Shown here piece after piece: positions 41,854 through 50,350 of a DNA stretch of 64,000 nucleotides; the stretch's first letter is position 1, and every line of letters starts with the position of its first letter. The notes beneath the pieces are model-generated. The model was not told the DNA's origin. It worked only from the letters and a program-made list of their open reading frames with translations, and searched no databases. The DNA is taken from assembly GCF_000702945.1 (NCBI RefSeq), contig NZ_JNLE01000003.1, forward strand, positions 1,535,501-1,599,500, given 5' to 3'. The DNA is from Clostridium sp. KNHs205 (GTDB lineage: Bacteria > Bacillota > Clostridia > Lachnospirales > Lachnospiraceae). Both the position numbers and the translations under genes were made by a program.

Positions 41854-43179
41854 ATGGATTTAATTATTACTACATACAAGGACCAGGTAAGAGATACCCA
41901 GGTTCAAAGAATTGACCTTGCCGAAGATAAAGGTGCAGCAATGAATGTTGTCAACCTGTATCCGAATATGGAATACCAGACGTTCCACGGCTTTGGCGGT
42001 GCCATTACGGAAGCAGCGGGTTATTCCTTCTCAAAACTTACGGAGAAGGGCAAAGAAGAAATACTGAAAAAATATTTCAGCAATGAAGGTTTGAGATATC
42101 ATTTTATCCGTACCCATATTGACAGCTGTGATTTCTCTATCAGCAATTATACGGCAATGGAGGATTCCAAGGATAGGGAAATGAATTCCTTCACCTTAAA
42201 GAGGGATGAAGAATATATTCTGCCCTTATTAAGAAAGGCAAGAAGTGCAAAAGGAGAGGATTTTGACCTGATGCTTACCCCCTGGTCCCCTCCGGCATTT
42301 ATGAAGACCAACGAAGACAGAAACAACGGCGGTAAACTAAAGGAAGAGTACCGTGAATTCTGGGCAGAGTATATCTGCCGTTATATAAAGGAGTATGAAG
42401 CTTTGGGATTTCCAGTAAACCGTATAACGGTGCAGAATGAGCCGGATGCGGTACAGACCTGGGATTCCTGTACCTTTAACCCCGCAGAGGAAAAGGAGTT
42501 TTTAAGAGATTACTTATATAAAGCCCTGGAAAGAAACGGGTTAACTCATGTAAAAATCAATATATGGGACCATAATAAGGAAAGAATGTTTGAAAGAGCC
42601 AGAGCTATCATTGATGATGAGACAGATAAGATGATAGATGGGGTAGCCTTCCATTGGTATACCGGAGATCATTTTGAAGCAATTCAACTGACCGGTGAGG
42701 TATACCCCGGAAAAGAACTGCTCTTTACGGAAGGCTGTGTGGAATACAGCAGATTTGACGCAGGCCAGTTAAGAAATGCCCAGATGTATGCTCATGATAT
42801 TATCGGGAACCTGAATGCCGGCATGACGGGTTTTATAGACTGGAATATCCTGCTGGATGAAAAGGGAGGCCCCAATCATGTAAATAATCTGTGTGATGCT
42901 CCCATTATGGTAAATACAGAGGATGGAAGCTATGAAGAAAAGCTTTCTTTCCACTATATCAGACATTTCAGCCATTACATTGACAGAGATGCAAAACGTA
43001 TAGCGCTGACAAAATATACGGATAAACTTGAAATGACTGCCTTAAAGAACCCTGATGGAACAGTTGTTCTTATCGTACTCAACAAGCAGGGGGAGGATAT
43101 GCCCCTTTCTCTGAGAATACAGGGCTTAAATACTGAATTTACAGTACCTGCCGCCTCCATTATTACCGCAGTGATTTAA
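41854..43179 (+). CDS. GH30 family glycoside hydrolase
   Basis: 441 residues, no signal peptide. (beta/alpha)8 barrel starting at TFHGFGGAITEAAGYSFSKL, with the acid/base glutamate in TVQNEPDAVQTWDSC (about 195) and the nucleophile glutamate in LLFTEGCVEYS (about 292), then a C-terminal beta domain (IALTKYTDKLEMTALKNPDG). GH30 enzymes include beta-glucosidases, beta-1,6-glucanases and glucosylceramidases. As an intracellular partner of the GH94 phosphorylase it probably trims imported beta-glucan oligosaccharides. RBS AGGAGG precedes the ATG. Confidence 0.9.
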   Translation: MDLIITTYKDQVRDTQVQRIDLAEDKGAAMNVVNLYPNMEYQTFHGFGGAITEAAGYSFSKLTEKGKEEILKKYFSNEGLRYHFIRTHIDSCDFSISNYTAMEDSKDREMNSFTLKRDEEYILPLLRKARSAKGEDFDLMLTPWSPPAFMKTNEDRNNGGKLKEEYREFWAEYICRYIKEYEALGFPVNRITVQNEPDAVQTWDSCTFNPAEEKEFLRDYLYKALERNGLTHVKINIWDHNKERMFERARAIIDDETDKMIDGVAFHWYTGDHFEAIQLTGEVYPGKELLFTEGCVEYSRFDAGQLRNAQMYAHDIIGNLNAGMTGFIDWNILLDEKGGPNHVNNLCDAPIMVNTEDGSYEEKLSFHYIRHFSHYIDRDAKRIALTKYTDKLEMTALKNPDGTVVLIVLNKQGEDMPLSLRIQGLNTEFTVPAASIITAVI

Positions 43180-43210
43180 CGGATTTAAGAGGAGTCGGCT
43201 CCATATGAAT

Positions 43211-43259
43211 GCAAGTGCTTTTCCTACAGATTTCCCAGAGAAAAGCACTTGCTTTTTTA
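43211..43259 (+). terminator. Terminator after GH30 gene
   Basis: 13-bp perfect stem GCAAGTGCTTTTC / GAAAAGCACTTGC with a 16-base loop and TTTTTT. Confidence 0.92.
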
Positions 43260-43331
43260 TACAGCTTTAAGTTATAATATGCTGGAGAATATTACAACAT
43301 TTGTCGCCTAAAGAAGAATAGGAGCAGCCTT

Positions 43332-44096
43332 ATGTCAGAAATTCAAGGAATCAGGAATCTTTCATATACATCCGGAACATCCGCCACAAGCGAGAAGAAG
43401 GCCTCTTCCGCTGAAAGTTTTTCCTCCTACCTGGGAGAAACGGTGAGTCTGGACGCCATATTCAATGAAGCAGCAGAGAAATACAACGTACCGGTTAACC
43501 TGCTAAAGGCAATCGGTAAGCAGGAATCGAATTTTAAAGCAGATGCGGTATCCAGAAGCGGTGCACAGGGAATTATGCAGTTAATGCCAAGAACCGCAGC
43601 TTACCTGGGAGTTACCGATTCCTTCGACGCCAGACAGAACATCATGGGCGGAGCTAAGTATATAGCAGAAATGCTTGATAAATATGACGGAAACGTTTCA
43701 CTTGCATTGGCAGCATATAATGCCGGCAGCGGAAATGTAGCCAAGTACGGAGGGATACCTCCCTTTGAAGAAACACAGAATTATGTTAAGAAGGTTATGG
43801 GGTATATGCAGCAGGAGGTAGAGGCCGGCGGTAGTGTAACCGTGAAATCAAATGCAGCTGCATATGGTAATTTACCTAATATAGCACAGATAAAGAATAA
43901 TTTAACAGGAATAAATACAGAGGATGTGTCAACCAGTACCGACACATTAGAGGAGCTTTTTTCCTATGATGACTTTTTAAAGTTTTTAGAGATATTTATG
44001 GAAGATGATAAAAACAAAAAGGAAGACGAGAAAGAAAGCTATTTTTCCAAGGCCATCAGCTATAATGCTCCGATTCTGAATTTATTCAATAGTTAG
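43332..44096 (+). CDS. SLT-type lytic transglycosylase
   Basis: 254 residues. Residues about 35-160 form a lysozyme-like SLT domain: NVPVNLLKAIGKQESNFKAD with the catalytic glutamate near 64, SGAQGIMQLMPRTAAYLGV, and ALAAYNAGSGNVAKYGGIPP. The Ser/Thr-rich N-terminus has no signal peptide, so export may be non-classical or through a flagellar route. The charged C-terminus (DDKNKKEDEKES) is family-free. It cleaves peptidoglycan with anhydromuropeptide formation. Confidence 0.92.
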   Translation: MSEIQGIRNLSYTSGTSATSEKKASSAESFSSYLGETVSLDAIFNEAAEKYNVPVNLLKAIGKQESNFKADAVSRSGAQGIMQLMPRTAAYLGVTDSFDARQNIMGGAKYIAEMLDKYDGNVSLALAAYNAGSGNVAKYGGIPPFEETQNYVKKVMGYMQQEVEAGGSVTVKSNAAAYGNLPNIAQIKNNLTGINTEDVSTSTDTLEELFSYDDFLKFLEIFMEDDKNKKEDEKESYFSKAISYNAPILNLFNS

Positions 44097-44102
44097 ACAA
44101 TA

Positions 44103-44155
44103 GTGCCTATTCCTTTTGTTTGCGCTGCAGAAAAAGGAAGTAGGCATTTATTACA
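44103..44155 (+). terminator. Terminator after lytic transglycosylase gene
   Basis: TGCCTA-TTCCTTTT pairs with AAAAGGAA-TAGGCA (one bulge) around a 13-base loop, followed by TTTATTA. Confidence 0.8.
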
Positions 44156-44182
44156 TAATCATAAATGAGAAAGGGTGAATTT

Positions 44183-44686
44183 ATGAAACAAATCGGTGAA
44201 GTTATTCAAGAGATGATAGAGTACTATGCAGGAGATACCAAAAGGATAAGCCATTTTTTAAAAGTATATGCATATGCAAAGACAATTGCAGAATTAGAGG
44301 GGCTGGATAAAGAGGCAAGAGAAATACTTGAAGTTACAGCAGTAGTACATGACATAGGCATCAAAGTAAGTGAGCGTAAATACAACAGCAGTGCAGGGAA
44401 TTATCAGCAGATCGAAGGGCCTCTGGTAGCTGACCCTATGCTTGTGAAGCTGGGATATGACAGAGCTTTTATAAAGAGAGTCTGCTATCTGATAGCGCAT
44501 CATCATACATACCACAATATAACCGAGAAAGACTATCAGATACTGGTGGAAGCTGATTTTTTAGTTAATCTGGAAGAAGATAAGGCCTCTGAGGAAACAA
44601 TTCGCAATGTATACCGAAATATCTTCAGAACGGAAACAGGAAAAACAATCCTGCAGAATGTCTTTAAAATAAAAACTACTGTATAG
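44183..44686 (+). CDS. HD-domain phosphohydrolase
   Basis: 167 residues, start chosen at 44183 after AAAGGGTGAATTT. HD motifs: ISHFLKVYAYAKTIAELEG, AVVHDIGIK (catalytic HD, about 58-66) and HHHTYHN (about 112-118). Small single-domain HD proteins of this type hydrolyse nucleotide or phosphate esters; the substrate is unknown. Monocistronic by layout. Confidence 0.88.
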   Translation: MKQIGEVIQEMIEYYAGDTKRISHFLKVYAYAKTIAELEGLDKEAREILEVTAVVHDIGIKVSERKYNSSAGNYQQIEGPLVADPMLVKLGYDRAFIKRVCYLIAHHHTYHNITEKDYQILVEADFLVNLEEDKASEETIRNVYRNIFRTETGKTILQNVFKIKTTV

Positions 44687-44837
44687 TTGATACCTTAAAA
44701 GTATATATGTTTATGTGAAATATATAACAGGAAAAACTTAAAAGTTCAACTTATCTGAGAGGTGGCTTAAAACTGTAATAAGTTTTCAGACACATCTTAG
44801 GCAGGTTCTTTATAGAATAGGAAATAGGAGGGACATC

Positions 44838-45947
44838 ATGGAATTTCAATTTTATATGCCTACCAGGGTTATCACAGGAGAAGACTGTATCCGAAAGAAC
44901 AAAGATGCTTTCAGAGCATTGGGAACAAAGGCTCTCATTGTTACCGGTGCCAGATCTGCTAAAGCAAACGGTTCTGAGAAGGACGTTACAGAAGCCTTGA
45001 AACTTGCAGACATTGAGTATGTAGTATTTGACAAGGTAATGAGTAATCCTACCATTGCATGTGTTTACGAAGGAGCCGTAGCGGCAAGAAAAGCCGGAGC
45101 CGATTTTGTAATAGCCATCGGTGGAGGTTCACCTATGGATGCCGGTAAAGCAATAGCACTTTTAGCAGCCCAGGACATATCCGAAGATGACCTCTTTAAG
45201 GGGCAGTATGAAAATAAGATTCTTCCTATGGCATTTGTACCTACCACAGCAGGCACCGGTTCAGAAGTTACCCCCTATTCCATACTTACCAACGATAAAG
45301 CCCAGACCAAGACCAGTATTGCAACCCCTCTGCTATTTCCCGCCCTTGCCTTTTTAGATGGCAGATATACCAAAGACCTTGGTATAACGACAACCATAAA
45401 TACAGCAATTGATGCGCTTTCTCATGGCATAGAGGGAATGATTTCTGTGAAAGCAAATCCGGTATCCGATGTTCTTGCAAAGGAAAGTATCCGCCAGATC
45501 GGAGAGTGCTTTAAAGCCTTAAAGGAAGGAAGTCTGACAGCAGCTCACAGAGAGCAGCTTTTGTATGCCTCCATGCTTGCAGGAGTGGTAATTGCCCACA
45601 CCGGAACCACTGCGGTTCATTCAATGGGATATTCCCTTACTTATTTTAAGGATATAGACCATGGAAGAGCCAACGGTCTCTTACTGGCAGAATTTATGAA
45701 ATTTACAGCAGCCGGAAGACCGGATGTAATAGAGAGCATCATAACCGCAATGGGTTATAAAAAACTGGAGGAACTAGAAAAAGACCTGGAGGAACTCTTG
45801 GGTACCAAAGAGGCTATAACGGCAGAAGAAATATCAAAATATTCCTCCATAGCCATAAAGGCTAAAAATATCGGCAATTGCCCCGTTGTACCGGAAGAAA
45901 AGGATCTTATAAAGATATACACAGAATCCTTTGGATTATCCGTATAG
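44838..45947 (+). CDS. Iron-containing alcohol dehydrogenase
   Basis: 369 residues, group III metal-dependent ADH. NAD loop IGGGSPMDAGKAIALL, TTAGTGSEVTPYSILTN, and metal ligands in DALSHGIEGMIS, HTGTTAVHSMGYSLTY and DHGRANGLLL. Similar to butanol, 1,3-propanediol and lactaldehyde dehydrogenases; the physiological substrate cannot be read from sequence. RBS AGGAGGGACATC precedes the ATG. The DUF1284 gene follows within 10 bases and may be co-transcribed. Confidence 0.92.
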   Translation: MEFQFYMPTRVITGEDCIRKNKDAFRALGTKALIVTGARSAKANGSEKDVTEALKLADIEYVVFDKVMSNPTIACVYEGAVAARKAGADFVIAIGGGSPMDAGKAIALLAAQDISEDDLFKGQYENKILPMAFVPTTAGTGSEVTPYSILTNDKAQTKTSIATPLLFPALAFLDGRYTKDLGITTTINTAIDALSHGIEGMISVKANPVSDVLAKESIRQIGECFKALKEGSLTAAHREQLLYASMLAGVVIAHTGTTAVHSMGYSLTYFKDIDHGRANGLLLAEFMKFTAAGRPDVIESIITAMGYKKLEELEKDLEELLGTKEAITAEEISKYSSIAIKAKNIGNCPVVPEEKDLIKIYTESFGLSV

Positions 45948-45957
45948 GCAGCCCGTT

Positions 45958-46350
45958 ATGATTAATCTGCGGCCACATCACGGCATGTGCATCGGACAAT
46001 TTATGGGGAAAGGCTACAGTGAGGAATTCGTAGCCAATATGTATAAAGTAATTGAGGAACTCGATAGCAAGCCCGATGAAGGCATACGGCTTGTATGCTC
46101 GGTAGATGTTATCTGCAGCAGCTGTCCTCACAATGAAGAGGGAAATTGCAGATCAGGGCAGAAAGTGGCAGAGTATGATTCCATGGCTCTTAAACTATGC
46201 GGTCTATCTGATAATGATATTGTGACCTGGCGGGAATTTAAGAAACTGGTCAAAGTTCATATCTTAGAACAAGAGAAGCTGAACCAGGTCTGTCATAATT
46301 GCAGCTGGCTGTCTCTTTGTGAGGAGTGTCAGGGATTTCGCTATATATAG
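45958..46350 (+). CDS. DUF1284 cysteine-rich protein
   Basis: 130 residues from the ATG at 45958; a TTG at 45931 overlapping the upstream gene is an alternative. It begins NLRPHHGMCIGQFMGKGYS, the DUF1284 signature, and has cysteine motifs CSSCPHNEEGNC and CHNCSWLSLCEEC, which may bind an iron-sulfur cluster or zinc. The function of the family is unknown. Ribosome site weak, consistent with coupling to the Fe-ADH gene. Confidence 0.8.
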   Translation: MINLRPHHGMCIGQFMGKGYSEEFVANMYKVIEELDSKPDEGIRLVCSVDVICSSCPHNEEGNCRSGQKVAEYDSMALKLCGLSDNDIVTWREFKKLVKVHILEQEKLNQVCHNCSWLSLCEECQGFRYI

Positions 46351-46538
46351 TACTGATTTTAAATAGGAAAGAACGCAAGAATTGAACTGTACCCCTTGTC
46401 AAGGACATTTAAAAAAAGAAAGGCACCTAATTTTTGGACACTTTCACTTAACTAGTACCTTGATTTTATACACTGTATTGTGGGGAGTATCCACAGTTTT
46501 AGATACAGCCCCTATGATGCCATGGTATTCTATGAAAT

Positions 46539-47555
46539 TTATTGGTTTTTAGTATCTTTTAGTTCTGCTTTGACTCCAAGTTCCTCCGGTTTCTTAGCTA
46601 TAGACGGCAAGGCAGGCACGTTTAAAACATCCAATGGATATTCGCCAGTGGTAACAAATTTGTAAAACTCATTCGGTGCAAGCTTTGCAAGATGCCATTG
46701 ATAGCGCCGATTGTTGTAAAAATCCATGTAGTTATCAATGATGACTTGGACTTCAGCAAACTCGGTGCATTCAATAAGTTTTGCTTTGATGTGATCCTTC
46801 ATATGTCCGAAGAAGCTTTCCTGCGGAGCATTATCCCAACAGTTGCCGCGACGTGACATTGATTGCCGAAGCTTTTTGTCATAAAGGATATTTATAAAAC
46901 TGTGGCTAGTGTAGTGACAACCTTGATCACTGTGGACAATGGTTTCTGCATGTAGTGAAATTCCATGATCATCAACCAGTTTGTTAATTGTTTCAACTAC
47001 GAAATCCACTTCCAGAGAGTCACTCAGCACATAGGAAAGTATCTGCTTGGTGAAAGCATCCAGGATAGTAGATAGATAAGCAAAGGTTCTATTATAGGGG
47101 AGATAGGTTATATCAGTTAACAAAACCATTCTTTGACCATAACATTCGAACTCACGCTGAAGAAGGTTATCTGCGACAGTGCTGGTTTTTAGAGCCTTCG
47201 CTATTCTTTTATAAGGATTAGGGCCACGGTAAGGACAGGAGAGATGAAATTTATCCATCAACCTTCGAATCTTTTTAAGATTCATGATTACCGGCGGATC
47301 CATATGTATTAATGCCATATAGATGCCTCTGGCTCCTTTGGTATAGCCATGCATCTTGTAGGCAAGCAGGATCAGATCGAAATCTTCGTGATCCTTTTGT
47401 TCCTGAAGTTCACGAGTGGGAGCCGCTTTTACCCAGGCATAAAAACCACTCCGCGACACATTTGCTATGGAGCAAAGCTCCTTAACAGAAAGAGAAATAT
47501 TGCTTAGCTGTATCGTACTGTAGATGATTTCGAAAACACAGGAAGAATCGTTCAT
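46539..47555 (-). CDS. IS3-family transposase OrfB (DDE integrase core)
   Basis: 338 residues. N-terminal HTH_21-like region (LSVKELCSIANVSRSGFYAWV and the YGYRRI-like MHGYTKGARGIYMAL), then the RNase H-fold catalytic core with DITYLPYNRTFAYLSTILDA (first D), HSDQGCHYTS (second D) and NAPQESFFGHMKDH (E). The frame is open upstream through the orfA overlap in the -1 frame, so the natural product is probably an OrfAB fusion made by frameshifting at the A8 run. Confidence 0.93.
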   Translation of the reverse strand: MNDSSCVFEIIYSTIQLSNISLSVKELCSIANVSRSGFYAWVKAAPTRELQEQKDHEDFDLILLAYKMHGYTKGARGIYMALIHMDPPVIMNLKKIRRLMDKFHLSCPYRGPNPYKRIAKALKTSTVADNLLQREFECYGQRMVLLTDITYLPYNRTFAYLSTILDAFTKQILSYVLSDSLEVDFVVETINKLVDDHGISLHAETIVHSDQGCHYTSHSFINILYDKKLRQSMSRRGNCWDNAPQESFFGHMKDHIKAKLIECTEFAEVQVIIDNYMDFYNNRRYQWHLAKLAPNEFYKFVTTGEYPLDVLNVPALPSIAKKPEELGVKAELKDTKNQ

Positions 47556-47566
47556 AAGCCAAGCAC

Positions 47567-47983
47567 CTACTTCTTTGTAGTTCTGATTGAGGAAATTTTT
47601 TTTAAAAACTCAACTTCCTGTTTCAGATAATCAACTTCATGCCTGAGCTGCATTAATTCATCTTTTTCAGATGTGGGTTTATCCGATGTCGATGTATTTG
47701 ATTTTATCAATCTGTGAGAAGCGTAACCTTGGTGAAACCCACCGTGCTTTTTGTATTGTTCCTGAATGCGGTTAGCAATGCCCCCTATCCGGTTGCCAAG
47801 GAGTTCAGGATCATAACCATGATCTATTAGAATCTGCCTCGGAAATTCTCCTGCTTGGTATTCAGCGTGGAAGATTTCTTTAAACTTTTTGGTAAAGGAT
47901 AATCGAGTCCTAGTAACGCTGTGAGTATATGGATTCTGACGTAGTAGCTGCATTTGCTCATCGGTAAACTGCTTTCTGCTCAT
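47567..47983 (-). CDS. IS3-family transposase OrfA (DNA-binding)
   Basis: 138 residues, start at 47983 after CAGGAGGAATATC. The N-terminus MSRKQFTDEQMQLLRQNPYT and helix-turn-helix around LSFTKKFKEIFHAEYQAGE match the OrfA protein of a clostridial IS3 subgroup. It ends with a leucine-zipper-like coiled coil (LMQLRHEVDYLKQEVEFLKK), as expected for multimerisation. Confidence 0.9.
   Translation of the reverse strand: MSRKQFTDEQMQLLRQNPYTHSVTRTRLSFTKKFKEIFHAEYQAGEFPRQILIDHGYDPELLGNRIGGIANRIQEQYKKHGGFHQGYASHRLIKSNTSTSDKPTSEKDELMQLRHEVDYLKQEVEFLKKISSIRTTKK
47596..47603 (-). promoter_or_regulatory. A8 slippery run for -1 frameshift OrfA to OrfAB
   Basis: Eight A residues on the coding strand, near the end of orfA (codons TTA AAA AAA ATT). 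A -1 shift continues in KNFLNQNYKEVGAWLMNDSS and enters orfB without a stop. This is the classical IS3 expression mechanism. Confidence 0.75.
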
Positions 47984-48159
47984 GATATTCCTCCTGATCT
48001 GAATTAAGAATACCATGAACAAAAGGATGTGTCCAAGAAAAAGGAAACAATAAATGCACAGTGTCCATAATTAAGGATATATTTAGTAAGGATGTCTGAA
48101 AGACAGGTCTTCACTAAATAAAGTGTCCACGGTTATGGGTACATTATAAATAAAACAGT

Positions 48160-48200
48160 AAATAAAAAAATAAATAAAAAAATAAATAAAAAAATAACTA
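48160..48200 (+). repeat. A-rich 12-bp tandem repeat
   Basis: Three or more units of AAATAAATAAAA-type sequence directly after the IS end. Simple low-complexity repeat without coding value. Confidence 0.7.
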
Positions 48201-48353
48201 AAACAGTACTAAACAACATAATAACTGATATAAAACACAAAATCAAAACTACAAAATTTAAAATAAAGATCAAAAAGAATAAAATCAAAGGATTCAAGTA
48301 TCAAAACCTTATTTCTATATAATTTTTCTACATGATTTTTCTACATGATTTCA

Positions 48354-48566
48354 GGTGAATTGGACAAAGCAGAAAGAACGAATGCGCCTATGGAAAGGTA
48401 TTAGAAGTCCTTTTCTCTGAATATTTTGTGCTATAATGCAAAACAGATTGTCTGAGCGAAGCGAGTTATCTGTTTTACATTATGACAAGCACAAAATACT
48501 CAGAGAATTAGGACTTCTTATACCTTGGAATTGAAGCATGAGTCTTTCTGCTTTGTCCAATTCACC
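48354..48566. repeat. 213-bp fold-back palindrome (MITE-like)
   Basis: The outer arms are a perfect 24-bp inverted repeat: GGTGAATTGGACAAAGCAGA... (48354-48377) against its complement at 48543-48566. Pairing resumes inside: AAGGTATTAGAAGTCC with its near-complement near 48507-48525, ATTTTGTGCT with AGCACAAAAT, and AAAACAGAT with ATCTGTTTT, closing on GAGCGAAGCGAG. The whole forms one long imperfect hairpin. No coding frame. It could be a miniature transposable element or a structured RNA. Confidence 0.88.
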
Positions 48567-48626
48567 GTCCCCTTGTAATACCCCCCCTTTTGCCACCAAC
48601 TCAACAAATTAATAAAAAATTCACAT

Positions 48627-48681
48627 AAGGTGTATCCTAAGGTAAAATGCATAACATTTTCCATAGGATACACCCTTTTTA
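48627..48681 (+). terminator. Stem-loop terminator upstream of the PTS cluster
   Basis: AAGGTGTATCCTA pairs with TAGGATACACC(C)TT across a 24-base loop, followed by TTTTT. It insulates mtlA from upstream transcription. Confidence 0.75.
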
Positions 48682-48766
48682 CATTTATTCCGCATAAAAA
48701 TAACCAAAATACACTGGTTTTCAGCTGTGTCATTATTGATTAGTGACAAAAGGTATTTTTAAAAAG

Positions 48767-48796
48767 TTGATAAATCATCTATCCATACCTTATAAT
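48767..48796 (+). promoter_or_regulatory. Promoter of the hexitol PTS cluster
   Basis: TTGATA (48767-48772), 18-bp spacer, perfect TATAAT (48791-48796), about 87 bp before the mtlA start. The leader could bind MtlR; no clear operator was picked out. Confidence 0.6.
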
Positions 48797-48882
48797 AAAA
48801 TTATCTTAAGAAGAGATTGGCCAATCAGTTCTTAATATGTCATATGTGCTATTCATTATGATTTAAAGAGAGAGGGTATGAT

Positions 48883-50250
48883 ATGAAAGAGAAAATTCAA
48901 AGAGTCGGAAGATATCTAAGCGGCATGGTTATGCCAAATATTGGGGCTTTTATTGCGTGGGGTATAATAACAGCTTTGTTCATTCCAACTGGTTGGCTTC
49001 CCAATGAAAAACTGGCCGAACTAGTAGGGCCTATGTCCACCTACCTGCTGACCCTTCTGATCGCTTATACAGGTGGTAAAACAGTTGCCGGTACAAGAGG
49101 CGGAGTAATGGGTGCCATTGCTACCATGGGTGTTATTGTGGGAGCAGATGTACCTATGTTCCTTGGAGCCATGTTAATGGGTCCTTTAGCAGGATACCTA
49201 ATCAAGAAATTTGATAAATTAATAGGAGACAGGATACCAGCAGGTTTTGAGATGTTGATCAATAACTTCTCAGTAGGTATTTTAGGAGCAATTCTTGCAA
49301 TTATTGGTTACCTGGGAATCAGTCCTATAGTAAGTTCCTTAAACAGTGTAATGGAAGCCGGCGTAGGATTTTTCGTAGATCACGGAATACTTCCATTGGT
49401 AAGTATTTTCATAGAACCTGCCAAGGTACTGTTCTTAAACAATGCAGTAAATCATGGAATCCTGACACCTATGGGTCTGCAGCAGACAGCAGAGACCGGA
49501 AAGTCACTCTTCTTTTTATTAGAAGCAAATCCCGGTCCCGGACTTGGTATTCTCTTGGCTTACTGTCTGGTTGGTAAAGGAAATGCAAAAAGTTCCGCAC
49601 CCGGAGCTATCATTATCCACTTCTTAGGTGGTATACATGAAATCTATTTCCCTTTCATTCTGATGAATCCTATACTGCTCTTATCAGCTATAGCAGGTGG
49701 TGCCAGCGGTATATTAACACTTAATATTTTTGGAGCCGGACTTACGGGTCCTGCTTCACCTGGAAGTATTATTGCAGTTCTTGGTATGACTGCCAAAGAC
49801 AGTTATCTGGGAGTAATACTGTCAGTAATCATAGCTTGTGCAGTTTCCTGCGTAACGGCAGTACCTCTCTTAAAGATTTTTGGTAAAACAGAAGACTTAG
49901 AGGCTGCAAAGGAAATGGTAAGTGAGATGAAGAATGCCTCCAAAGGGCTTGTAGATGTAAAAGCAGCAAAAAATATTTCAAGTATCGTATTTGCCTGTGA
50001 TGCAGGAATGGGATCCAGTGCCATGGGTGCAACCATCCTCCGAAAGAAACTTGCTGCCGCAGGGCTTGGTTCTATTAACGTAGTACACGCTTCCGTATCC
50101 TCCATACCTGAGAATGCCCAGGTGGTAGTAACACATGAAGAATTAAGAGAACGTGCGGCCAGCAGTTGTCCCGGAGCCAGACTGGTCTTAATAAAGAATT
50201 TCTTATCGGCACCGGAATATGACATGCTGGTAAATGAATTAAAGGTCTGA
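48883..50250 (+). CDS. mtlA: PTS mannitol-type transporter subunit IICB
   Basis: 455 residues. The membrane IIC domain (about 1-335) has GMVMPNIGAFIAWGIITALF, the GGIHEIYFPFILMNP loop and multiple helices. The cytosolic IIB domain (about 365-455) has the phosphocysteine motif IVFACDAGMGSSAMGA. It lacks the IIA domain, which is encoded separately by the mtlF-like gene. Close to mannitol permeases; another hexitol is possible because the dehydrogenase of the cluster is not MtlD. Confidence 0.93.
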   Translation: MKEKIQRVGRYLSGMVMPNIGAFIAWGIITALFIPTGWLPNEKLAELVGPMSTYLLTLLIAYTGGKTVAGTRGGVMGAIATMGVIVGADVPMFLGAMLMGPLAGYLIKKFDKLIGDRIPAGFEMLINNFSVGILGAILAIIGYLGISPIVSSLNSVMEAGVGFFVDHGILPLVSIFIEPAKVLFLNNAVNHGILTPMGLQQTAETGKSLFFLLEANPGPGLGILLAYCLVGKGNAKSSAPGAIIIHFLGGIHEIYFPFILMNPILLLSAIAGGASGILTLNIFGAGLTGPASPGSIIAVLGMTAKDSYLGVILSVIIACAVSCVTAVPLLKIFGKTEDLEAAKEMVSEMKNASKGLVDVKAAKNISSIVFACDAGMGSSAMGATILRKKLAAAGLGSINVVHASVSSIPENAQVVVTHEELRERAASSCPGARLVLIKNFLSAPEYDMLVNELKV

Positions 50251-50256
50251 TCATTT

Positions 50257-50315
50257 GACCTCTGCGGAATAGAGGATTGCAGGCACTGCAGGTGTTCTGT
50301 CAACCCTCTGTTCCG
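50257..50315 (+). promoter_or_regulatory. Stem-loop between mtlA and mtlR
   Basis: GCGGAA-T-AGAGG pairs with CCTCT-G-TTCCGC over a 34-base loop that contains a small CTGCAGG-like palindrome. No T-tract. It may lower or process downstream mRNA, giving less MtlR than MtlA. Confidence 0.45.
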
Positions 50316-50350
50316 CGTCTTTAAATTAGTGAAAGAAAGGAGGGAGAGGC

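Larger units (their letters stand above)
46388..48143 (-). mobile_element. IS3-family insertion sequence
   Basis: Encodes overlapping orfA/orfB on the minus strand. The outer limits are set by TGTACCC (46388) and its inverted copy GGGTACA (48137-48143), each followed inward by GGACA; an inner pair TTTGGACACTTTCACTT (46433) versus AAAAGGATGTGTCCAAG (48021, inverted, 13 of 17 positions) may be subterminal. No target-site duplication could be seen next to the outer ends, so the ends are provisional. Both frames are intact, so the element may be active. Confidence 0.75.
47984..48882. other. 900-bp gap: IS end, A-rich repeats, fold-back palindrome, terminator, mtlA promoter
   Basis: No gene. Order: right end of the IS (to 48143), A-rich tandem repeat (48160-48200), 213-bp fold-back element (48354-48566), stem-loop terminator (48627-48681) and the mtlA promoter (48767-48796). 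Confidence 0.7.

Noticed and set aside
46480-46665. Plus-strand frame at the left end of the IS
   Set aside because: It lies opposite the 3' end of orfB and has no support.
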